The notes beneath the pieces were generated by a model, which was given only the letters and a program-made list of their open reading frames with translations, searched no databases and was not told the origin of the DNA. Below are positions 53,399 through 62,843 of a stretch of 64,000 nt of DNA, piece after piece. Positions within the stretch are counted from its first letter, which is position 1. Each line of letters begins with the position of its first letter. Origin of the DNA: Atopobium sp034113385 (GTDB lineage Bacteria > Actinomycetota > Coriobacteriia > Coriobacteriales > Atopobiaceae); assembly GCF_034113385.1 (NCBI RefSeq), contig NZ_JAXEXL010000011.1, positions 1 to 64,000 of the forward strand. The letters run 5' to 3'. Position numbers and translations under genes: made by a program.

Positions 53399-54496
53399 AT
53401 GAGCATTTTTAATTCAAAGCAGCTCTGGAATGAGCGCAAGCGCCTTGAGGTCGAGCAGGCTAAGGCTGTTACTGACCAGAAGTTAGACGAGGCACGTATT
53501 ATTGAGGGTCAAATTAAGCAGCTTGATTTGACGCTTGAGCAGGTTATGAATGACGAGCAAGAAGCACGCAACACACAAGTTGCCCCTGCCCCTCGTCAGA
53601 CTCTGGGTGAGCGCGTACTTGGCGCACGTGATGAGTTCCAAGGTCTTAACGTTGGTTTCCAGAATGAGGTAACCGTAACTCACCTCGGTACCCCTACCGA
53701 AACTGACTATGATTTGCCTTCTATCGGCGAGCCTCTGCTCAACAACTTTGCAAGCACCCTCATTGAGGTACCTGCGAGCGGTTCTGTAACCTATATGCAA
53801 CGTATCGCCACCACTGGTAAGCCCGATACTTGGAAGGGCGTAACTGAAGGCAGCTCCAACGCAAAGGCTAAGGTTATTTATAACTTTAAGTCTGCAGTAG
53901 CTAATAAGGAGACTGTAGCTGGTTATGCTCCAATCTCTAAGGATAGCCTTCGCGACTACGACACCCTTATGTCGGTTATCAACAATGACCTTACCTTAGA
54001 TGTACAGATTGCTCGTAACTCTAAGTACCTCAAGGGGAACAACAATACGGGCATTATTGGTGTAACTAATACAGTTGGCATCATCGCGCTTGAAGACCAC
54101 ATGGGCAAGAATTATTACGACGCGATTCGTAAGATGCGCACTAAGGTCATGGATGCTGCCCGCCGCGTGCCTACGCACGTGTGCATCAACCCACTTATTA
54201 AAGAGGCTATCGACCTTTACAAGACTAAAGAGGGTCTGTATCAGTCACTTGGCACCGATACCATCTGGGGCATGACGGCTGTCGAAGATGTGGACTGCGA
54301 CGGCATTTTGGTCTATAACGCCAACTCTGCACGCGCTCGCCGTATCGGTAATGGCATGACGGTTGAGGTTGGCTACGTAAATGACCAGTTTATTAAGAAC
54401 GAGCTTTGCATTCTTGCCGAAACTGACAACGCTCTCGAGGTCAATCTACCCTCTGCTTTCTGCTATGCAACTAAGACCAATCTTGACTTGGAGTAA
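53399..54496 (+). CDS. HK97-fold major capsid protein
   Basis: A 365-residue capsid subunit. Residues 1-65 are a charged coiled coil (RKRLEVEQAKAVTDQKLDEA), the delta scaffold domain that the upstream protease should remove, with cleavage likely between about 65 and 100. The HK97 fold follows: EVPASGSVTYMQRIATTG, VAGYAPISKDSLRDYDTL, and GMTVEVGYVNDQFIKNE near the end. AAGGAG precedes the ATG. Confidence 0.92.
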   Translation: MSIFNSKQLWNERKRLEVEQAKAVTDQKLDEARIIEGQIKQLDLTLEQVMNDEQEARNTQVAPAPRQTLGERVLGARDEFQGLNVGFQNEVTVTHLGTPTETDYDLPSIGEPLLNNFASTLIEVPASGSVTYMQRIATTGKPDTWKGVTEGSSNAKAKVIYNFKSAVANKETVAGYAPISKDSLRDYDTLMSVINNDLTLDVQIARNSKYLKGNNNTGIIGVTNTVGIIALEDHMGKNYYDAIRKMRTKVMDAARRVPTHVCINPLIKEAIDLYKTKEGLYQSLGTDTIWGMTAVEDVDCDGILVYNANSARARRIGNGMTVEVGYVNDQFIKNELCILAETDNALEVNLPSAFCYATKTNLDLE

Positions 54497-54499
54497 GCC

Positions 54500-54658
54500 A
54501 TGTTTATTAGCGATAAGCGCGTAGTGCGCGATGAGCGTCTTATTGCTTTTGAGGGTGAAATTATGTCTGAAGAGGAGGCTGCTGAGCGCGGCCTCCTCGA
54601 CGAGGACAAGCCTGAGGAGCAAGAGGACAAGCCTAAGAAGAAGGGCAAGGCTAAGTAA
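54500..54658 (+). CDS. Small charged head-associated protein
   Basis: A 52-residue protein (MFISDKRVVRDERLIAFEGE, then an acidic Glu/Asp segment and a Lys-rich end KPKKKGKAK). It starts three bases after the capsid stop and overlaps the next start (TAATG). Function unknown; the position suggests a minor head or decoration-related protein. Confidence 0.65.
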   Translation: MFISDKRVVRDERLIAFEGEIMSEEEAAERGLLDEDKPEEQEDKPKKKGKAK

Positions 54659-55392
54659 TGCTAACTCTGCATCTCGATAATGGCGAGAATCTCCGCGTAG
54701 CACGCAACGAGCAAGTAAAGCTCGATTGTGGCGCGGAGTTCGACCGCGTAGAAATTACCAACTATAAAGGTGAGAAGACCGAGCAGGCAACGGACGAGTT
54801 TGTCTTTAGTTCTGTGCCCGATATTTGCGAGGTCGTCTTTACCAATAGAGGCGCATTTGTTTGCAGCGCTATTATCGAGGTCGTAGAGCGTCATTATTTT
54901 TCAATTGCTGCGCTCAAAGCTCAAGATGATACCGACGATTTTCAGGGCGTTACCGATGAGCAGTTTTTTCGTGCTCGCCAAGCGGCTACAGAGGTATTTG
55001 AGCAAAATGCGCACCGCTCTTTTGTTGACCGTCTCGGAAAGACGGAAACATATACGGGTGGTTTTATGTGGCTCAAGCATAATGATGTGAGCGCAATTTT
55101 TACGCCCCATGTCGAGCAACTGTCTAATTGCACAGTACAGGCACCTCTTGGGCGGGGCACCATTGAATACATCTACGGTGTAAGTTGGATACCTGCTAAG
55201 GTGTCCGCTGCGGTAATGAACCTAGCTGGCTATTATTTGCGCCCATCTACTACGCCAGAGCGTGCTACTGGCGAAGCCGTAGAAGGCGGCTTTATTCGCT
55301 TTACTTTGGCTGGTAAGGATGGTGCTACGGGTCTGCCTGAGGTTGATGCGGTAATCGAGCAGTACGGTTGTAATCGGGTGATGGTGCTATGA
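54658..55392 (+). CDS. Head-tail connector protein (gp6-like)
   Basis: A 244-residue protein with an N-terminal beta domain (about 1-85) and a helical part typical of phage adaptor proteins (DDFQGVTDEQFFRARQAATE) plus SAAVMNLAGYYLRPSTTPE. It should bind under the portal ring and extend the channel. The fused N-terminal beta domain makes it longer than a simple gp6 adaptor (about 100 residues). Role inferred from position and pattern. Confidence 0.7.
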   Translation: MLTLHLDNGENLRVARNEQVKLDCGAEFDRVEITNYKGEKTEQATDEFVFSSVPDICEVVFTNRGAFVCSAIIEVVERHYFSIAALKAQDDTDDFQGVTDEQFFRARQAATEVFEQNAHRSFVDRLGKTETYTGGFMWLKHNDVSAIFTPHVEQLSNCTVQAPLGRGTIEYIYGVSWIPAKVSAAVMNLAGYYLRPSTTPERATGEAVEGGFIRFTLAGKDGATGLPEVDAVIEQYGCNRVMVL

Positions 55393-55883
55393 GGTCGGTA
55401 ACCCCCTATAGTCGTGCAGCCGAAGCATTATATAAGCGCCTTGAGCTGGTTTTATCTGACAAGGCGCTCAAGCTTTACGACAACGGCATAAAGAAACCTG
55501 TATTGTCTATTGGCTTGGGACAAGCTCGTCCTGCTTGCATGGCATGGGTTAACCCTATGCCTTTTGAGGTGCAAATACAAGGCTCTGCAACTTCTCATCA
55601 GTACCGTACCGAGTTTATTCTGCGCACCTATCTTTTGTGCGTATCAACCAATTTTAATGACGCGGTAAAGCAGGTAACTTACTGGGCAGATGCAGTCATT
55701 ATGGGCATTTCTGCCGATGCGACTCTCGGCAGAAAAGTTGACAGGTGTCTCCCACGCATTAGTGACGCAGGTTATGACTTCAATTCAGATAAGCGATTTA
55801 CTGCGGCAATTGAAATTGAGACAACCATTTCTGTGTATGACATGGTAAGTGAGGATTTTAGGAGGCTCGTCCATGAAGGCTAA
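55389..55883 (+). CDS. Probable tail completion/terminator protein
   Basis: A 164-residue protein not firmly recognised. It lies between connector and tail tube genes, where the tail terminator (gpU-like) or head-closure protein is encoded. It shows alternating strands (FEVQIQGSATSHQYRTEFIL) and a helix with NFNDAVKQVTYWADAVIMG, compatible with that fold. The start overlaps the previous stop (ATGA). Confidence 0.6.
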   Translation: MRSVTPYSRAAEALYKRLELVLSDKALKLYDNGIKKPVLSIGLGQARPACMAWVNPMPFEVQIQGSATSHQYRTEFILRTYLLCVSTNFNDAVKQVTYWADAVIMGISADATLGRKVDRCLPRISDAGYDFNSDKRFTAAIEIETTISVYDMVSEDFRRLVHEG

Positions 55884-56007
55884 GAAGGCAATCGTAGCCG
55901 TTATTAACGGTCGCGAGTACCGCATAAAAAAAGGGGAGACAATCCCCGCAGAAATCATTGAGTATGTAAAGGCTTTCGCAGCCGAGAAGGAGAACAAGAA
56001 TGATTAA
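55873..56007 (+). CDS. Small protein before the tail tube gene
   Basis: A 44-residue basic protein (MKAKKAIVAVINGREYRIKK, ending EKENKND). It overlaps both neighbours, and AGGAGG lies nine bases upstream of the ATG. It resembles short phage proteins with one beta hairpin and a helix. Role unknown, likely head-tail joining. Confidence 0.65.
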   Translation: MKAKKAIVAVINGREYRIKKGETIPAEIIEYVKAFAAEKENKND

Positions 56008-57013
56008 TACAAGCATCGGTTTATTGGGCGTAGCTAAGCAGACAAATAAATCCACTGCGGCTAGTGAGCCTACTTTCTGCCACGGTCTAACTGGCGGAAG
56101 CCTTATTAAGCCAGAGCGAAGTGTGGAACAAAAGGGCATTGCTTGTGGTCTGCGTGCCAATACCTCTAATTCGTCTTACGTAAAAGAGGTAAATGTAGCT
56201 ATTGACTGCGAGACTATGGCTTACGCTGATGCGCTCGGTCTTTATGCTGCTGCCACGCTTGGCAATTGCGTATCTACATCTGCTACCGAGTCTGGCTATT
56301 ACAAGCATGTAATTACACTCGGTTCTACGATCCCTTATCTCACTTTTTGGGGACAAATTGGCGATACATCACAGCAGACTGTGCAAAAAGCTGTTGGCTG
56401 TAAGATGGACACGCTCAATCTTGAGTTTGATGGCAACGACCCTCTTAAGGTCGGTCTTACTGCTGCTGGTATTGATGCTGATTTGTTCGGGCAGTGGAGC
56501 GGCTCCACTGAACCGTCTTGTTTCGATGGCTACTTCATCCCCACCGATGGCACATTCAAGTTCTCTCCTGATAGCCAACTCCCAACTGCTGATGTAACCA
56601 TCACTAAGGGTAATTTTGAGTTGTCTAATAGCCTCACAAGCTATCGCGGCGCTGGCAAGGTTTCTCCTTCTGAAATTGCAGAGTCCAAGCTGCAAACCAA
56701 CGTAAAGGTGACCACTATCCCCGATGACTTCTCCATCATCCGTAAGGTTCTGACTGGCTCCGAGAGTGGTACGAAACTCGCAGGTAAGATTGTGTATGGC
56801 TCTGCTGCTTGGAGTTTTAAGCACTCCCAAGATGATAAGTGCACTCTTGAGGTCGAGTTCCTCAACGTACCTTGGACTTGCGAGACCCCTCAGGTTTCCC
56901 CTGATGGCAATGCCGCAGAGGTCGAGTTCTCCGCAGATAACATCGGCGTAGCCTCTAAGACTGGCAGTCCCATCAAGATTACCCTTGTAAATAAGGTGGC
57001 GAGCTATGTTTAA
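56000..57013 (+). CDS. Major tail tube protein
   Basis: A 337-residue protein expected to polymerise into the tail tube. Position (directly before the tail chaperones) and beta-rich sequence support this: KHVITLGSTIPYLTFWGQIG, GCKMDTLNLEFDGNDPLKV, and a duplicated Ig-like region near the end (TPQVSPDGNAAEVEFSADNI). At 337 residues it is longer than minimal tube proteins, probably from the added C-terminal domain. It overlaps the next gene by 8 bases. Confidence 0.8.
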   Translation: MINTSIGLLGVAKQTNKSTAASEPTFCHGLTGGSLIKPERSVEQKGIACGLRANTSNSSYVKEVNVAIDCETMAYADALGLYAAATLGNCVSTSATESGYYKHVITLGSTIPYLTFWGQIGDTSQQTVQKAVGCKMDTLNLEFDGNDPLKVGLTAAGIDADLFGQWSGSTEPSCFDGYFIPTDGTFKFSPDSQLPTADVTITKGNFELSNSLTSYRGAGKVSPSEIAESKLQTNVKVTTIPDDFSIIRKVLTGSESGTKLAGKIVYGSAAWSFKHSQDDKCTLEVEFLNVPWTCETPQVSPDGNAAEVEFSADNIGVASKTGSPIKITLVNKVASYV

Positions 57014-57302
57014 AGTTAAGTGCACTTTTCAAGGCGAGAAAACTCTTGAAGTTATTGGCGGGCGTTCTGCTCTCTGGCAGTCTCAGGACTTCTCGGCATC
57101 CTTGCCCGATACTGACTCCAAGACTGGTAAAACCGACTACGCATGGGCATACTTCATGGCTAAGCAGGCTGGCAAACTTGGCGAGCTTGGCTGCCCCGAT
57201 GGTTCTATTGATGATGCCCTTAACTTCCTTGCTGATAACTACGATATAGCCTTTGAGCCTATCGACGATAGCGCCCCTTTAGTCTTTACGCCCGACAAGT
57301 AG
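57006..57302 (+). CDS. Tail assembly chaperone (gpG-like)
   Basis: A 98-residue chaperone that coats the tape measure protein during tail assembly. It begins MFKVKCTFQGEKTLEVIGGR and ends DDSAPLVFTPDK. It lies between tube and tape-measure genes. The sequence C-CCT-TTA at 57275-57281 is a canonical slippery heptamer in this frame, and the -1 frame is open from there, so part of the product should be a longer fusion. Confidence 0.82.
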   Translation: MFKVKCTFQGEKTLEVIGGRSALWQSQDFSASLPDTDSKTGKTDYAWAYFMAKQAGKLGELGCPDGSIDDALNFLADNYDIAFEPIDDSAPLVFTPDK

Positions 57303-57493
57303 CTCAGCTTGCACGCATATCGGGGGTGTCTCCATATGAGCTTGTAAAGCTCGATGAAGAATACCCCCTTATCTTTGACGAGTTTTTGCAGCTCTATACA
57401 GTCAAAGACCAAACAAAACAGAGCTTTGAGGAAAAGCGCGAGCAATCAAGGGGCGAGCGAGTAGGCAATTTGTTAGCAAGGTTAAGGCGGTAG
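57281..57493 (+). CDS. Frameshifted extension of the tail chaperone (gpT part)
   Basis: The -1 frame of the upstream chaperone gene, entered by slippage at CCCTTTA (57275-57281). It adds 70 codons: SLYARQVAQLARISGVSPYE, then LVKLDEEYPLIFDEFLQLY and RVGNLLARLRR. The -1 frame is blocked by a stop at 57269-57271 just before the heptamer, and there is no good start codon of its own, both expected for programmed frameshifting. The fusion would be 162 residues. A conserved gpG-gpGT arrangement is known from lambda and many siphophages. Confidence 0.75.
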   Translation, partial: SLYARQVAQLARISGVSPYELVKLDEEYPLIFDEFLQLYTVKDQTKQSFEEKREQSRGERVGNLLARLRR

Positions 57494-57495
57494 AT

Positions 57496-57924
57496 ATGGG
57501 GACTTATGCATATATACGGGTCAATGGAGTACCAGAGACCATCGCAGCCTTAAAGAATATCGACCGTGATATAGCTAAGGACTTTAACAAGGGGTTGCGC
57601 GAGGATGTGCGACCCCTTGTTACTAAGGCTAAAAGTTTCGCCCAAGGATTGGGTGGTTCGGGTGATTATGCTGCAAGTTTTGGCGTGCGCACCAATAGCA
57701 AGGGCGTGTATATCTACTCATCTGACCCTGGCGCAGGCGTAATAGAGTTTGCCAATCCTGGGGCACTTGTCCGCTCAGGCAAGCGTATGGGCAAGCCCGC
57801 AGGCGTTCCGTCTGGCTCACCCCCGCGAGCACTTGTTAAAGCGCGTGACGAAGAAGAGCCACTTATCGTCGAGGCAGTACAGAAGCGTATTCAGGATATA
57901 ATCAGGAGTTACCTCAATGGGTAA
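57496..57924 (+). CDS. HK97 gp10-like protein
   Basis: A 142-residue protein of the HK97 gp10 family: YIRVNGVPETIAALKNIDRD, a helical segment, GDYAASFGVRT and the closing SGSPPRALVKARDEEE typical of this family. Such proteins are usually encoded before the tail tube gene; here it follows the chaperones. It overlaps the tape-measure gene by eight bases. Confidence 0.75.
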   Translation: MGTYAYIRVNGVPETIAALKNIDRDIAKDFNKGLREDVRPLVTKAKSFAQGLGGSGDYAASFGVRTNSKGVYIYSSDPGAGVIEFANPGALVRSGKRMGKPAGVPSGSPPRALVKARDEEEPLIVEAVQKRIQDIIRSYLNG

Positions 57925-60900
57925 AGCTAATATTAAAATTGCAGTCTCAGGCGCATTTGATGGTGCGGCAATTGACCGCGCCGAGAAGCGCATAGATGCA
58001 TTTTCCAAAAGAGCAGCCGTAAATACTGGGGGCGTTGGCGCTAGCGCGGTTGAGCTTGGGGCTAAGTGGTCTGCTGCTGGTGGAGATATATATCGCACTG
58101 GGCAGAAAGTCGAAGAGACGGGGCGGAAGCTCCAAGGGCTATCTATTGCTACTGGCTTGGTTGCCGCTGCAACTGGCAGTGCCGCTATTAAGATTGATAC
58201 CGCTTTAACGGGCGTTAGGAAGACGGTTAACGGCACTGATGAGCAATATCAGCAGTTAAAGGAAGCTGCTATAGAGTTTTCCAAGACAAACGCCGTTTCT
58301 GCTGACCAGATTTTAGACATTCAAGCGCTTGGGGCACAGCTTGGATTTAGCATCGACGAGCTTAACGAGATGTCTCGCGTCACGAGTGGCTTATCAATTG
58401 CTACTGATATGGGGGCAGAGCAAGCAGCAACTGAGATGGCTCAGTTTGCCAATATTACTAAGATGGCTCATGGTGATGTATCTCGCTATGGCTCAGCTGT
58501 TGTAAACCTCGGTAATAATCTCGCAACTACAGAGTCCAAAGTTTCGGCAATGTCGCAGAATATCGCCGCGGCGGGCAAACAGGCTAATATGTCTGTGCCT
58601 GACATCCTCGGTTGGTCGGGCGCTATGTCATCTCTTGGCGTAGAAGCCGAAAAAGGCGGTACAGCATTTTCGCAAACCGTTGCGACAATTGATAAAGAGG
58701 TTGCTACTGGTGGTGAAAAATTACAGACTTTCGCCGATATGGCTGGCATGTCAGCTGAGAAATTCGCGCAAGCTTGGAAGAACAATTCATCTGAGGCTTT
58801 ACTTGCAATTCTTAAGGGTGCTGGCGGCGCTGAAAATCTAACGGTTGCTCTTGAGGAAATGGGCGTTACATCGGTGCGCCAATCCGATGTATTAAAGCGT
58901 CTTGCTGGCAATACCGACCTTGTTTCTCAGGCGCTGCAGGTATCTAATCAGGGCTGGAATGAGAACACTGCGCTGCAAAAAGAGGTTGAGAACCGCAATG
59001 AGTCAATGGCGGCAAAACTTGAGATTCTCAAGAACAAAATTACTGCAATTGCCGAGGATGTCGGCACACCTCTTGTCGGCGCTCTTACTGAGGCAATCGA
59101 TGCGGCGCAACCTTTGCTTGATACAGTAGAGGCAGCAAGTACCGCCTTCTCTAAGGCTGATAAGGGCACCCAGCAATTCATCCTTGGCCTTGGTGGCGTA
59201 GCCATTGCAGCTAGCCCTGTGCTTACGGTTACGGGTAAGCTCATCCAAGGCACAGGCTCGCTTATGTCTTTTGCAGGCAAAACTGCTCAAACGTTTGGCA
59301 TGTATCAAGACGCGCTCACTACTACCAATGCGGCAGCGCTTGAGACATACTCGTCTAATTCAAAGCTCAACCAAGCTCTTAACGCTAACCCCGCAGTTAA
59401 AGCGGCGGGTGGCGTAGATAAATATGTGTCTGCAGTTAAAGACGCTGCACGAGATACGGGAGAATATAACCGTGCGGTCGCTAAACTTGAGCGCGAGCAG
59501 AGTAAGGGCAATAAAGCGAGTGCCGAAAGGGTAGCGCAGCTTAAAAACGAAGTCGCTCAAGCTAAAGCTGCAAAGGACAGTTCAAGCGCTGTTGCTAATG
59601 GATACAAGACTGAGGCGACAAACGCTGCTGTGTCTACGGCAGCAAACAAATTACACGCTGGTGGATTGATGGCGCTTTCTGCTGCTGCAAACATCGCAAA
59701 GGCAGCACTTGCCACCATTGCCCCACTTGCTCTTGTGGCTGGTGTCGCTGCCTTAGTGGCTAAGTTTAAGGAAGCGGAAGACAAGGCAAACACACTCAAG
59801 AATGCTACTACTGGTCTTGAGGATGCTGTACGCGGCGGCACCAATGCCGTAAAAGAACAGGGCGGCGCACTTGGTGGGCTTATCCCTGCGCAAAAAAATT
59901 ACCGAGCTGCGGTGGATGAATCGATTGAATCTCAATCTAAGCTCGCTGATTCAATTCGTGCAATTAACTCAGAGGCGGCGGCGCAAGATGCAGAAATTCG
60001 TAACGCATACGCCACTATCGGCGAGTATGCTAATAAGTCTGATTTAAGTTTCGACGCACAAAATAGGCTTAAAGTAGCTGTTGACACTATCAATGATACC
60101 TGCGGCACGCAAATACAAGTAATTGATGCTGCTAATGGCAAGCTTGCAGATGAAAAAGGTGCGGTTACCGATGTAACTGCGAGTATTGGCGAATATGTAA
60201 AGAAGAAACTCGAGCAAATTCGCATCGATGCTCAGCAGGAGAAACTTAAGGGCTTATATAAGCAGCAAGCAGATGACTTAGAATCATACGTCAAGGCTCA
60301 AGCTGGCTTAAATAAGGAGCTGGAGAAGCAGGGCGGGCACGCTGAATACATTAAGCGTCAATCTGCATTATACGGCGGTGGCGCAAATGGCATTAAGCAA
60401 GCGGAGAAGGATTGGGAAAATCTAAACAAACGTCTTTCTGATACCTACGGTGTTAAGGATGCTAAAGACGCGCTTGATTCTACAAACAAATCAATTGAAG
60501 TTATAAACAAAAATATGCAGACCTCAGCTGAGGTTGCGAGCAGCGCTGCGACTGATATTTCCTCGCTTGCCTCTGCGTCATCCGTAGTAAGTTCTGCCTG
60601 TAATGCTATGGGCTATGATTTAAACGATTTTAGTAGCGATTTAGCAAATGCGGGCGTATCAGTAGATACCTTTAAGTCTCTTAATGACTCACAGCTTGCC
60701 GAGCTTGTCGGTAAGTGGGATGGCTCTACAGAATCCATTATCAATACCCTTAATGATATGGGCATCAAAATGGAGGACTCGGGTCTTAATGCTGCTAATG
60801 CCTTAGCTAATGGCATGGCTAATGGCACGGTTTCTGTAGAGAGCGCTACCGAGATACTTAAAGCCTCTGCATCTGGTGACTGGTCATCTGTTGCCAATCA

Positions 60901-62023
60901 GATGGCACAAGCTGGTATTCAGCTGCCCGAGAGCGTGGCTAAGGGAATTAAAGATGGTTCGTTCAAGCCATCTGGGGCTACTGAATCTATGATGTCTGCA
61001 ATTGCGCTTAAGCTTACGGGTGGAGATGTTAAGGCTGCTGCCGAGATGCTCGGTCATGATATTGACGCAGGCTTGGCGAGCGGTATTCAAAATGGCACCC
61101 TGTCAGAGCAAGAGTCGCAATTCCTCGGGCAAGACGTTATCAATGCAGCAAAGACTGCGCTCGATTCTCATAGCCCATCTTTAGCATTCGAGCAAATTGG
61201 TTATGACGTAGACGCGGGCTTAAGCCAAGGTATCGATGGCAATTCTGGCTCACCGCTCGGCGCTATTGCCTCTCTGGGTGCTCAGCTTGTTGGTAGCCTT
61301 ACTGGGCTTGCCCCATCTATGCAAAGCACTGGTAACTCTGCTTCTGGTGGCTTGGCTTCTGGGCTTCTGTCAAACGTTGGCGGCGTTGTATCGAGCGCCG
61401 CCAAACTTGCGGGCGGAGCACAGGGCGGCGTAAGTAGCGTTAGTAGCTCGCTTTCAAGCACTGGTCAGAGTGCAAGTTCTGGTTTCGCACAAGGGATTGG
61501 AAATGGTGTTACTGCTACACACTCGAGCGCTCGCGCTCTTGCAAATGCTGCAAGTAATATGGGTAACGTTAATTCATCGGAATGGGGTAAACACTTAGGG
61601 CAAAACTTCGCAGCTGGTATCAATGCAGCTAAGGGATGGGTTGCTGATGCTGCCCGAAATATTGCCAATGCTGCGAAAAACTTCTTGCAATTTACGCAGC
61701 CTGATATGGGGCCTTGGAGCGGTGCTGAGCGTGGCGGCATTCGCTCGGGTATGCACTTGGCGCAAAACTTTGCTCAAGGTATGAATGAGGGCACGGCAGA
61801 CATTACTAAAGCAGCTGAGGGGCTGGCATTTGCAGCAGCTCCACAAACCAAATACGGCACCGCTGCCCCTACGGCTAGCAATGAGGAACTCACGCAACTC
61901 TTAGTCTCTTTACTTGCAGAAGTTAAAGCCTTGCACGGCAATCTTGGCAAAATTATCTCCGAGAATACCGACCATCTAGACGATAGAGATATGAGGAGAC
62001 TTGTAAATGAATATGTACGATAG
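57917..62023 (+). CDS. Tape measure protein
   Basis: A 1368-residue protein setting tail length, held inside the tube and ejected with the DNA. The N-terminal third fits the TP901/PhageMin tape-measure core (IEFSKTNAVSADQILDIQAL, LGNNLATTESKVSAMSQNIA). Two hydrophobic regions (near 425-445 and 590-620) could insert in the host membrane. The last third is Ser/Gly/Ala-rich (GVSSVSSSLSSTGQSASSGF). No muralytic domain is evident. At about 1.5 angstrom per residue the tail would be near 200 nm (inference). Confidence 0.93.
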   Translation: MGKANIKIAVSGAFDGAAIDRAEKRIDAFSKRAAVNTGGVGASAVELGAKWSAAGGDIYRTGQKVEETGRKLQGLSIATGLVAAATGSAAIKIDTALTGVRKTVNGTDEQYQQLKEAAIEFSKTNAVSADQILDIQALGAQLGFSIDELNEMSRVTSGLSIATDMGAEQAATEMAQFANITKMAHGDVSRYGSAVVNLGNNLATTESKVSAMSQNIAAAGKQANMSVPDILGWSGAMSSLGVEAEKGGTAFSQTVATIDKEVATGGEKLQTFADMAGMSAEKFAQAWKNNSSEALLAILKGAGGAENLTVALEEMGVTSVRQSDVLKRLAGNTDLVSQALQVSNQGWNENTALQKEVENRNESMAAKLEILKNKITAIAEDVGTPLVGALTEAIDAAQPLLDTVEAASTAFSKADKGTQQFILGLGGVAIAASPVLTVTGKLIQGTGSLMSFAGKTAQTFGMYQDALTTTNAAALETYSSNSKLNQALNANPAVKAAGGVDKYVSAVKDAARDTGEYNRAVAKLEREQSKGNKASAERVAQLKNEVAQAKAAKDSSSAVANGYKTEATNAAVSTAANKLHAGGLMALSAAANIAKAALATIAPLALVAGVAALVAKFKEAEDKANTLKNATTGLEDAVRGGTNAVKEQGGALGGLIPAQKNYRAAVDESIESQSKLADSIRAINSEAAAQDAEIRNAYATIGEYANKSDLSFDAQNRLKVAVDTINDTCGTQIQVIDAANGKLADEKGAVTDVTASIGEYVKKKLEQIRIDAQQEKLKGLYKQQADDLESYVKAQAGLNKELEKQGGHAEYIKRQSALYGGGANGIKQAEKDWENLNKRLSDTYGVKDAKDALDSTNKSIEVINKNMQTSAEVASSAATDISSLASASSVVSSACNAMGYDLNDFSSDLANAGVSVDTFKSLNDSQLAELVGKWDGSTESIINTLNDMGIKMEDSGLNAANALANGMANGTVSVESATEILKASASGDWSSVANQMAQAGIQLPESVAKGIKDGSFKPSGATESMMSAIALKLTGGDVKAAAEMLGHDIDAGLASGIQNGTLSEQESQFLGQDVINAAKTALDSHSPSLAFEQIGYDVDAGLSQGIDGNSGSPLGAIASLGAQLVGSLTGLAPSMQSTGNSASGGLASGLLSNVGGVVSSAAKLAGGAQGGVSSVSSSLSSTGQSASSGFAQGIGNGVTATHSSARALANAASNMGNVNSSEWGKHLGQNFAAGINAAKGWVADAARNIANAAKNFLQFTQPDMGPWSGAERGGIRSGMHLAQNFAQGMNEGTADITKAAEGLAFAAAPQTKYGTAAPTASNEELTQLLVSLLAEVKALHGNLGKIISENTDHLDDRDMRRLVNEYVR

Positions 62024-62843
62024 CCTCATTTATACCAGCTCCACTGGGGTAAAGATTGAGTTTGACGACGTGCGTGCTATCAGACTTGGTGAGGGCGATA
62101 TACTTCGCTCTCATAAGTGGTCACGCACTCTCGGTTATCGTGGATATACGGGGCTTGCGCGTCAGGCAAGTGAGATAAATATTGACGCAGTTGTCACAGA
62201 TTTAGAGTTTGCCGACGAGATGCGTAAGGCGTTTGATTATGACGTGGCAATAAACAAGCCTGGTGTACTATCCCTTGGGGGATGGACGCAGCACGCACTT
62301 GTTGTAGAGATGGAGAATGATGTTTGGAGGCCATCCGTACTCGGCATTACTCTTACGGTGGGTCTTCTTGATGGCATTTGGCGAAAAGAGAAGACTGTAC
62401 ACGTTCCACCTGCTGGTGGCTTTGCTGGAGACGGCATCGGCAAAGGATACCCGCACGGTTACCCCCACGGTTATGCAGTTCAAGCGCCTAGTCAGACTAT
62501 TAAGCTCGATGGCTATCTTCCCTCGTCGCTTAAGCTAACTATATTCGGTGCGGTATCCGCACCATCAGTTACCATTGGCGGTAACGTTTATAAATACGGT
62601 GGAGACGTTCCAACTGGCGGTTATTTGGTAATTGATGGGGCAACTAAAACCGCAACTGTCACTAATGAGAATGGCGACGTAAAGAACGCCTTGCCTGAAC
62701 TTGAAATAGGCTCGGGCGAGGGATGCGGTACGTATGCCTTCGAGAAATTAAAGCCAGGGACGAGCCGCGTAGATTGGAACGGCTCATTTGGGTTTGACCT
62801 CACGACCTACCTTGAGGATTGTGAGGTGCCATGGATATTGTAA
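62007..62843 (+). CDS. Distal tail protein (Dit-like)
   Basis: A 278-residue protein at the position of Dit, the hub joining tail tube and baseplate. The N-terminal half is a beta domain (SSTGVKIEFDDVRAIRLGEG), the C-terminal half a galectin-like beta region (GYLPSSLKLTIFGAVSAPSV). A short duplicated loop (GYPHGYPHGY) sits at the domain boundary. It overlaps the tape-measure gene by 17 bases. Assigned from position and fold pattern. Confidence 0.75.
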   Translation: MNMYDSLIYTSSTGVKIEFDDVRAIRLGEGDILRSHKWSRTLGYRGYTGLARQASEINIDAVVTDLEFADEMRKAFDYDVAINKPGVLSLGGWTQHALVVEMENDVWRPSVLGITLTVGLLDGIWRKEKTVHVPPAGGFAGDGIGKGYPHGYPHGYAVQAPSQTIKLDGYLPSSLKLTIFGAVSAPSVTIGGNVYKYGGDVPTGGYLVIDGATKTATVTNENGDVKNALPELEIGSGEGCGTYAFEKLKPGTSRVDWNGSFGFDLTTYLEDCEVPWIL

